A stretch of DNA of 64,000 nucleotides from Verticillium longisporum (Eukaryota > Ascomycota > Sordariomycetes > Glomerellales > Plectosphaerellaceae), in NCBI GenBank assembly GCA_019188255.1, contig JAETXT010000009.1, positions 2,356,001-2,420,000 on the forward strand. Direction: 5' to 3'. The notes below the pieces were generated by a model that was given only the letters and a program-made list of their open reading frames with translations, was not told the origin of the DNA and did not search any database. The translations under genes were made by a program, and so were the position numbers. Shown one piece after another: positions 55,867 to 64,000 of this stretch (positions are counted from its first letter, which is position 1; every line of letters begins with the position of its first letter).

Positions 55867-57382
55867 ATCGAAGCTGTGTTGTGTTGACAGGGTCCTTCCA
55901 AAGAAACAGGTGTGCTCGAGTGTAGGTTGTAATACGGGCGGCGCCGAGGTAGAGATGCTGAAGGGCTGATTTGTCGCTGTACGTGGCGGTCCGGGTCGTT
56001 GCGATGCTGCGGTGGCGATGTTGGGCTATAATGCGCTGTTCCCTGTGTTGTCTTCGTCGACTGATTAGGCAGGTACGACAATAGTGTCAGATGGAACACG
56101 CCCATCTATACCCTTGTGTTATGCATTTCATGTTCAGCCATGGCCGCTCTATCACAGGCTGGATGCATAATACCTCGATTAATACATATATTCGTTTGCT
56201 GAACACTCCGTAATCTGTGTCTCTCGCCTTCTAAATTGCCTTGGCTCTCATCTACCCAGTGATACGTCATAGGGAGCACGCCGCGGGAACAGTCGAGGTC
56301 TGTCGGGGGCTCAGATTCATTCCACCTAGAGCATATATTTCTCAGTGTGTAGTTGAGCTAACGACCAATCTGGCAGTCAACTGGTCTCGCATCGTGTACC
56401 CCTACAACACACGACAGTCATCTGATATTGCGAGAAGCCACCTGAGAAAGCGTCAATATTTCTCTAATGAATATATATAGATATACACATCTATAAATAG
56501 GTGTGGCCATCGAAAGAAGTGAATCGGGGAAGCCACTCACTAGGTAACAATTCTTCAGCTTCATAAATTCTTTCAAGCACTTATCCTTGTGAACGGCGTT
56601 GTAATCGGAGACGATACATTTGCCGTATACAGATATCTAGTACTGTATCAACTTGCTGTGAAACTTGCGTTTCTCCTAACCTCACTTACCTCCGCGCTAC
56701 AATGGGAGACTGCCAGAGCAACCTTCTGTATAGGCCTCGTCCGACTAGGCATCGTTTGTGTTTGCTCCACGTAACCAGTGTCGAAGTAAGGATTGGCTCA
56801 AAGCAAATCGTAGAAAGAAGGCGACATAGGCTTCACTCATGCGCAAATTGTCGTGTGATGATGTCGCACAAATAAATGACTGGTCTACCTAGGTTCCTAA
56901 GGTAGTTGAGCCGCACGTGCCATTGAGAGGTGATGCATTGAGAGGTGATGCAAGTAACGGTTGGCATGGGGTGGGCTAATAAGCTTAGATATCTGATGGG
57001 GTACCTACCTAGGTACCTTACTCAAGGTACCTTACCTGGGTAGTAGATGCGACCCCGCTAAGTCCCAACACGATTGGATGGCCGCGTTCTGCACGTCGCG
57101 ACAGCCCACGACGCGCCTGGGTCTGGAATTCGCGACTGCAACATCGAGATGTACTCTCTTTCCAAGGCGCTCGATCGCGCACCAGCTTCACATTAGCTAC
57201 AAACCCCGACCTAGCTCATAGACTCACCACTCCGTTTCTTTCTTGACCGCAAATGCGCTTTTCTCCATGACAAAACTGCCCTCGGAATCGACAGGGTGTC
57301 TGTGAGGGTGGCGGCACTGCCTGTCCTTCTACAAGCTACATGTGTTGACGAACTAGCATGTCATTTTCCGGTGCTGATTCAC
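55867..57382. other. Divergent intergenic region between HYM1 and SFI1
   Basis: 1.5 kb. AT-rich DNA with ATATATA strings near 56466-56490 and two TACCTAGGTACC-type clusters (56885-56905, 57001-57043). No gene is supported. A GTG-initiated frame running into SFI1 from 57296 lacks an ATG. Confidence 0.6.
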
Positions 57383-60360
57383 ATGCCACCGCTGTCGCCG
57401 CGCTCAGCGCAAGCTCCCTTTGAGGGCATTGCCAGTCCACCGTTATCCCAAGTTCCGGATGCGTACTATAGCAACGATGGTACGGAGCAAGTCGAACCTT
57501 TGGTTCAACCGTTTATTAACTACTTTCGCTAGACATCGAAATCCTTTACAGTGTCGTCTCCAGGGCGCAGGAAATACTCAGCAACTTACCCGAAGGGGAA
57601 CAGTTGGCAACAAATGCTCTTTTCAGCGCATACGATGAGGTGTTACCTCTCTATGGCATCGATCCTGAAGAAGATCATCATCTCTCACGGCTGGTCTTTC
57701 GGATAGGAGGAGAACGTGGGGTAGGTTCCCTGCTGGACAGTTGTCGAGATGTCCTGCTCCGGATGGGGATTGAGCTCGAACTCGACTCGGATAGTGCCAC
57801 CATGTCTTCCGCTGCATCGTCGCATGTTCGCGCCGATCAACTCGACGTACGCGACACTGGACCTACTGATATCGCAGCTTGGAATTCTCCAGACGATCCC
57901 ACCGATACTCAGTACAAGAATATTGCTAGGAGCATACGTAGCAGAGGTTCAAACATCTCTGTTATACCAGACCATGGCTCGGACCCTGCTCTGGTTTCCC
58001 AGCGTCTGGAAACAGACCCTACGAGACTAAACCATGGATATGTCGTGCCTGAGCTTCGAGTACGCAGTCTCGAGTTGCCAGGAGAGCAAATGGCCATCCA
58101 GCATGGTTCTCACAACGAATCCACATCAGCCGATAAGTCTATAAGCTCACCCAAAACCACCAACCCTGCCATTGATTTGGGCCGTGATGCAGTTCAAGAA
58201 GTTCGACGCCTTCCCGTCCGAATGCGATCACCGACCCCTCCACGGCCTTCTGCTCACATCACCTTCGACTGGTCAAAGGCTTCGAACACAAGGCAACATC
58301 TTTCTGGTATTTCCGATAAGAATTATGCTACCCAGCATCCCATCCCCCACGAGGAGGAGAGCCACAATAGAGCTGCTTATTGGCAAGCCAATAAGCCTCC
58401 TGTCCCACGATCCCACCATCTCCAGGCTAATCTTGATGATATACGTCCTGATGATTCTTACCATCGTCTTAAGAGAAGAGCTTCCAGAGCCTGGGTTCTT
58501 CTGCAATTGACCAGAGCCATTTCTCACTGGGCTGTTTTTTCCGACGAGAAGCTTGAGCGTGCGGCTATCGCACGGCGACACATCTTACGGATCAGGTACT
58601 TCTCTCCTTGGGTTGTAGACGCAGCCGAGAGTAAAAAGACACGGCACCAGAAGGCAGTGCATAAACACGTGGCCGCTTGGTCGAGTCTTTCATCCCACAC
58701 AGTAACAGCTGCGCAGAACCGACGTGGAGAGTATGAGCGACGGCTACTACAACGAGTGATGAACAAATGGACAACTAGAACGGCAACAATAAATGCGCAT
58801 CTTCCCAGGCCGCAATCAATACTTTCAAGGATGACAAGCCGTATGCTGCAGCAGTGGCAAGGCCACTGTCATCAAAGAAGAGGTCTGCTGGACCTAGCGA
58901 ATCGAGCTCAACACCTCAACACCTTCACAAGGCTCCAGACCTTGTATGACTGGGAAGGGGCCCATCGAGAAACAGCAGTTCGCTTTCAACGCTGTTTGTA
59001 TATATTCGAGGCTCTACGACTCTGGACTCTTGTAGTACGTGGTCGCCAGCTCCAGGACGAATTGCAATTTCGAAGCATCAACGCGCTGCTCCGCCGCTGG
59101 CGTGATCTCAGAAAGGACGAAGGCATGGCAACTAGACATGGTCTGGCCCAATCTCAATCACCGAGCGCCAGTCGGAGCTTTTTGCTGGCCCCGGAGGACG
59201 CTGCTAGTCGCTTTCATCAGCGTGTCTTCATGAGTGATGTACTCAAGACCTGGCGACGTGCCGCAGTCACCGATGGTGCTGCCCTCTATCACGCCTCAAT
59301 CCACGCCACTCAACAATGCGCCCACCGAACTTTGATGCGCTGGTTCACAATCGGAGACAGGGACACCGAGCTTGGTCAGTGGGCGCATCGAGCACGGGTG
59401 TATCTTGGATATACCAAAATGCTCCAGACGTGGAAACAAGCCGTGCCACGATGGTCATCGTCTGTGCAAAGAGCCTATGTTCGTTGCAGGTGGCGTCACA
59501 AGGCACTGATAGCAAGGAACAAACTCTCGCAGTGGAGGGCCAGCGTGCGGTATATTGATGTCGTGGTATGTGCCACGAAATCGGAGGAGCGCCATGCGAA
59601 CTGCAGTTGCATCCGTAAGACTCTTGCATCTTGGCAACACCAGTGTCATTTGCAACAAGCAATGGAATCACCAGCTTATATGCATGACATCTGGTTGAAT
59701 GAGTGGACTGTCTCCTTGGAGGGTCAACGTCTGGTCGAGCATGAGGCCTCCAACACGTGGGCTCTGGGGCTGAAGTCCAAAGTATGGAACAAATGGCGAT
59801 CTGTCTCGGTCCAACTACACTCGCAGCTGTATATTGTTACGGACGTTACTGAGAAGAACACCAGGAAGTCTGTCCGTCGGATCCTGACGCGTTGGAAATC
59901 ACAAGGTGAGACGCTTCATGCGCCCGAGCCCATGTCCCTTGCGGCGTCTTCCTATGGTCTATCGCGTGGCAGCCGTGTTCAGGACTCAGTACTGTGGTCA
60001 AAGGCCCGATCTGGTCAAACAGCTGCATCATCATTCTTGGGTAGTCGAGTTTGGCCTGGAGATGTGGAAGAGGACTTTTCGGAGCAGCCAACTTCAGAGT
60101 TGGATGAAATGGGAGACGTGATCAGTACTCCAACACGACGGATCGAGTTTGAAGGATCACTCGCACGGCTGCCTACAACAACACCTCTAGCACCACTTTC
60201 GACACCTTTTGAGCGTGAGCTTCGCGGACGTTACGTCGCCAATGCGCGAATGTCACAGTTGAATCAGTCGGCGCACTTGTCAATCAGAGGCACACCGCGA
60301 CTGTCCGCGATTGAGGCACGACGCATTGCGGAACAGAGAAGACGCAGGCGACCAGGATAA
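57383..60360 (+). CDS. SFI1: Spindle-pole-body half-bridge protein SFI1
   Basis: Centrin-binding filament protein needed for spindle pole body duplication. Exons 57383-57479 and 57533-60360 give 974 residues. The N-terminus reads MPPLSPRSAQAPFEGIASPP, then IEILYSVVSRAQEILSNLPE and ALFSAYDEVLPLYGIDPEED, the conserved fungal Sfi1 head. From about residue 346 to 820 there are repeated centrin-binding helices with hydrophobic/Arg and Trp spacing (LLQLTRAISHWAVFSDEKLE; KAVHKHVAAWSSLSSHTVTA; LLQRVMNKWTTRTATINAHL; MLQQWQGHCHQRRGLLDL; VFMSDVLKTWRRAAVTDG; LMRWFTIGDRDTELGQWAHR; RRILTRWKSQGETLHAPEP). The C-terminus is Ser/Pro/Arg-rich (TPTRRIEFEGSLARLP), likely a Cdk-regulated tail. The two exons join in phase 1. 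Confidence 0.9.
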
Positions 60361-60872
60361 TGATTTGGTTTGACGATACCCCGTTAGAGAAGTAGTGATA
60401 TATGATTTTGAAAAGCAGCATTGTTCTTAGTCCAAGCGGGCCATCACAACGAAAGTAGCTATGGTGGTTCTCTTGTCGTGGGAGTAGCTGGGCCCATACA
60501 TTGTCTTTGACATATTTTATGCATATAAGCGTGCACCCCGAAGCTGCAAGGTGGCGTCATCCCTCTCGGTACCTTTACGCATGTAGACACCTAGGTAGGA
60601 ACCTACCTAGGGATGTACCGAAGTAGCCAGCCTGTAGACATGCACCGAGCACCCACATAAGCTAAAGCACGACAAGAGTTCACGCGGTTGAATTGATCTG
60701 ATTCAGAAGCCTTGTCACTGGAGGCTTTGCAGGACCTTGACAACAACAACAACAACAACAGCTCTCTTTTAGCATCGCGTTCTGATTTGATCTCTTACCT
60801 GGCACCCACACTCGATCATTCCACAGAGTTCCAGTTCGATAGCCATGCGACTTCGATGCAGCAACGTATAGG
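60361..60872. other. Intergenic stretch between SFI1 and RAV1
   Basis: 512 bp. It holds a CCTAGGTAGG-type cluster (60588-60611) and a (CAA)n run at 60741-60760. No gene is visible. Confidence 0.6.
60741..60760. repeat. (CAA)n microsatellite
   Basis: Nearly seven CAA units in the RAV1 promoter region. Confidence 0.85.
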
Positions 60873-63800
60873 ATGAGAGGTATCCTACCAGGGAGACCCA
60901 GGTCCGGGCTCCAAGCTTTGGCGACAGGCTTCTGGGGATCAAGGCAATATACTGTGAGTATCATGACTGAGTATGCATGGCTAGGCGCTTTCGCTCTAAC
61001 GTCATTGCGACAGGTATACATCACGGGCAACGCCTTCGCCATCCTCGACGGGCCTGAACAACTTGTCCAAACAGTCTATGACGAAGACGAAGCAGCTCTT
61101 CTTGCTGTAGCATTTGACGAATTTTCGGGGAAAATAGCAACATGCACGAAGTCAGCCGTTCGAGTCTACAAGCCTTTGGGACACGCAGAGGACGCACTCA
61201 AGGTTTGTGCCGACCACTTTCACTGCTTGTTTCTCTAAAGCTGACAGATAGTCTGGATCAAGTGGGGACTGCAGTCGTCGTTCCTAATCCAAACAAGCGA
61301 AACAGATCCTTGTCTATCATGGGGAGCTTCAGAAGAGCTTCTTGTCGCCGCATCTACCCTTCGTTTATACCTTACAACCTCGGCAGCCCCGTCGTGTTTC
61401 TGGGAGAAGGCACTGTCAAATGACGCGAAGTCTGCACAGCTTTCCTTCGACTCTGCCTATATCGCCGTCATTGGATTCTACGATACAATCGTTAAGGTTT
61501 GGCGAAGGCTTACCTATGGTGCTGATGAGGTCTGTTTCGACCTTGCGTGTCTACCTCACCCCGACGTGGTGACGAATATCCGTTGGCGCAAACCGTATCA
61601 TACAGAACAAACAATCGACAACATTCTGTACACCACATGTACTGACTTCGTTCTTCGAATCTGGACAGGGTCCGACTCTCACTCGAACCAGCAACTCCAC
61701 TTGTGGGCACAGGTGGACCTTGCCTGGTCTGTAGAGGGTCAAGCCTTAAGGTCAGCGTCCAAGCTCTCTTCGGCCCCGGCGTTGTTTATCCTTGATGGGA
61801 GAGAAGTTGCTGCTGCCGCCGAAAAAGCGGTTCAGGGGCGCCCGTCGGGTGAGCAACTGCCAGAGGCGGCCGTGCAGCGTCTGATCGGGGTGGCGAATAG
61901 GAACCCAGAATTTTGCTTTGTTCTCGGCGATGGGGACACCATTTCAGCCTTGGCTTTAGAGAATGTCGGCTCCAGATCACAGAAGCTCAAAGTAACCAGC
62001 GTCGCGCACATCAACTCACAGGACTTTACCCCGCGGCAGGACTTTCCTTCTATAGCGCACGATCTTCATGTTGAAGTCCAGGCATACTGCGCTCGCGACA
62101 CGGGTCGTCTCCGAATCTTAGTCCATGAGTTCAATGGCAGGATCCGCATTTTCGAGACTGACCTGGTGGATTTAATCGACCCTAATCTTGCTTGCCATCA
62201 ATTTGATCATCGATGTACTTGGTCCGGCCATTCGTCACCGATTGAGAAAATAGTTCGCAATTACAGCGGGCGATCAGTCGTATCAAGGACGGCTGATGGA
62301 GAGAGCGTTGTCTGGACACATTCTGGGGGCAGAGCGACCTCTGGACTATCCCGGCAAAGCGTCGTACCGGAGGCGGGTCACATACACCGCATATGTGTCC
62401 TTCGGAAAGGTCGATTTGTTGTGTTCCTGAAGCATGGAACAATTTCCGTATGGGACTGTCGCCGTCAAAAGGCGATTGCAATGTGCCACCAGCCCTATGA
62501 GCTCTCTGGAAAGCCTCTGTGCCTCCTGATATTACCAAGACAGCATCGAGACGACTATAGAACTGTCCATATCGCCACAATCACCTCAGAGCAGAAGGGC
62601 ATTGTGTGGCAACTCGACTTGCCACCATATATGGCGCCAGATGCAGCGTCTCAAGGGGGCTCGCGTGAAGCGACCCTCATGGAGTTCTGCAGATTTGAGC
62701 TGCAAAATATTGAGGGGCTTGCTTATGTGTTGCCTGTTGATCCCGCAGGGTCTTCCCCGATTACGACTGGTTTCTTGGATGTATTTGCCAAGGACGTTGC
62801 CATTTCCTACACTCAGTCAGGCCGTGTTGATTTTTGGACAGCCCGCATTGACAACACTGATAAGCGCGTAGAGTGGCTGTCAACCTGTTGTTCGGAGACT
62901 GGTCTTGCGAACCCAGCGCTCGTGAGCGGCAGCACGCTCAAAAAAGCAGCCCTCGTTGATTCTTCGCGATCGCAGTTATCCATCTGGGATATTGGTGGTG
63001 CCCGCCTTGAGTTTTCCCAAGACTACGAGGCCCACCACACGATCAGAGACCTCGACTGGACTTCAACCCCAGATTCCCAGTCCATTCTGGCTGTTGGCTT
63101 CCAACATCGGGTTGTCTTGTTATCGCAAATGCGTTTTGACTACCTCAATAAAGGCCCTGCCTGGGCTCCGATCAGAGAAATTAGCATACGCGAGCTAACT
63201 CCTCATCCAATCGGTGACTCTGCTTGGCTTGGAGACGGCCATCTCGTTGTCGGTGCGGGTAATCAGATGCTGATTTATGGGAGAAACTTTGGTCTCGCCG
63301 ATTCCAAGGTCAGTACCTTGAGGCTGCCACAGAAAAAGATGGTGTCTGGGACCTTTTTGAGGCTGTACAAAGACTCAACGGGCCATTGCCGATATTTCAT
63401 CCCCAGTTTCTGAGCCAGTGTATATTGGCGGGAAAGACTACCTTGGTACACCGGATCCTTCTCGCGCTACACCAAACATTCAAGTATCACATTCCAGGCG
63501 AACAAATTGACGACTATCTTGGCATGGAACTCGATATGTTTTACATGGATACGGTGCGTACAGGGACCAGCTTCGATATGACTGAATTCTAACATGCATG
63601 TAACTAGGTTTCGTCGAAACAAGTGGTCAAGCAGCAATCCGATTCGTATTTAAATCGCGGTGCCTCGGATGATCCAATGCAAGAGACCTTCACGGAGGAT
63701 GTTGCTGCGGCTATTAATGTGTGCCAGACCAGGGTCGGACTCCCACAGTTGTCAGGACGAGAGCAGATGCAACTAGACGACATCATTGAGTGTGTAGGCT

Positions 63801-64000
63801 TGGTCGACAAACACCGTCGCTCATTAGACGAGGATGGCGCTAGGTTCATGCTCTTCCTTCGCCAACACGCCTTGCGCAAAGGGCGTATGAGCGAGATCAA
63901 TATTTCTTGGCGGGAGATCGTGTGGGCATTTCATTCTGGCAGCCAGGACATTCTGGTGGATTTTGTGATTCGACAGTATCATGGGTCACTTCTCTGGGAA
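60873..64000 (+). CDS. RAV1: RAVE complex subunit 1 (rabconnectin-3-like WD protein), 3' part outside window, with one apparent frameshift
   Basis: Scaffold of the RAVE complex that reassembles vacuolar V-ATPase. Exons 60873-60953, 61014-61202, 61248-63553 and 63608 to beyond the window end. The N-terminus MRGILPGRPRSGLQALATGF, then VYITGNAFAILDGPEQLVQT and IATCTKSAVRVYKPLGHAED, is the first WD blade set. The second exon joins to IVWIKWGLQSSFLIQ and LSWGASEELLVAASTLRLY. More WD repeats follow (IDNILYTTCTDFVLRIWTGS, CTWSGHSSPIEKIVRNYSGR). The Rav1 C-terminal domain begins at WDLFEAVQRLNGPLPIFHPQ, then ARFMLFLRQHALRKGRMSEI and ISWREIVWAFHSGSQDILVD. Reading shifts from frame 0 to frame 2 at the A run 63333-63337 (RLPQKK then DGVWDLF). 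A 24-nt 'intron' would not restore frame, so one base appears to be missing. Confidence 0.9.

Noticed and set aside
63310..63333. 24-nt intron in RAV1 (GTCAGT ... CACAG)
   Set aside because: Too short for a spliceosomal intron, and its length is a multiple of three, so removing it leaves the frame problem unsolved.
1..64000. Secondary-metabolite cluster, heterokaryon-incompatibility or defence-type gene set
   Set aside because: No polyketide synthase, NRPS, P450, cluster regulator, NACHT, HET or related domains are seen. The genes are dispersed housekeeping functions.

Overview
The window is nuclear DNA from a filamentous ascomycete, most likely a Sordariomycete-type fungus. Most genes carry short introns (about 45-150 nt) with GT(A/G)AG(T)-like donors and CTAAC/CTGAC-like branch sites. 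Codon usage is GC-rich, intergenic spaces run from 0.2 to 2.6 kb, and there are no operons. The protein set is conserved fungal housekeeping: an AA11 chitin-type monooxygenase, a fungal alpha-tubulin, EDE1, HYM1, SFI1 and RAV1. I could not assign a species from the sequence alone.

Layout. 1-478: 3' end of an unidentified gene. 1374-3600 (-): RNA polymerase III subunit RPC82, divergent from QCR2 (4200-5777, +). 5778-8404: disturbed region with a broken pogo/Fot-type transposase (6500-7118, -) and an unidentified spliced reading frame. 8405-11473 (+): ataxin-2/PBP1 homolog that appears to lack its N-terminal Sm-like domain. 11474-14072: long gene-free stretch rich in simple repeats. 14073-15404 (+): AA11 monooxygenase. 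15405-16894: gene-free stretch holding an AT-rich island. 16895-18198 (+): WW-domain low-complexity protein. 18503-19234 (-): small type I membrane protein ending in a dilysine motif, divergent from alpha-tubulin (19723-21603, +). 22322-26441 (+): EDE1. 27560-28838 (+): mitochondrial GTP/GDP carrier. 29831-35637 (+): 1,915-residue coiled-coil repeat protein. 35890-37392 (-): mitochondrial seryl-tRNA synthetase. 37614-39427 (-): ARP10, divergent from a GEN1/YEN1-type resolvase (39819-42415, +). 42629-44206 (-): BTB protein. 45269-46204 (-): conserved protein of unknown function. 48522-51144 (+): PDK1/PKH-type kinase. 52131-53829 (+): SNF12 of SWI/SNF. 54543-55866 (-): HYM1/Mo25. 57383-60360 (+): SFI1. 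60873-end (+): RAV1, cut by the window end.

The genes do not form a pathway or biosynthetic cluster. Loose themes are microtubules and spindle poles (alpha-tubulin, ARP10, SFI1), mitochondria (QCR2, GGC1, mitochondrial SerRS), endocytosis and vacuolar acidification (EDE1, RAV1) and kinase signalling (PKH, HYM1).

The strongest unexpected signal is that three conserved genes (EDE1 twice, PKH once, RAV1 once) each lose one base inside or beside a short homopolymer. Protein similarity continues across each break in the shifted frame, which points to systematic indel errors in this assembly rather than four independent lesions. The most interesting biological candidate is the ataxin-2 homolog without an Sm fold beside transposon debris. 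No previously undescribed defence, CRISPR-like or biosynthetic system is visible.
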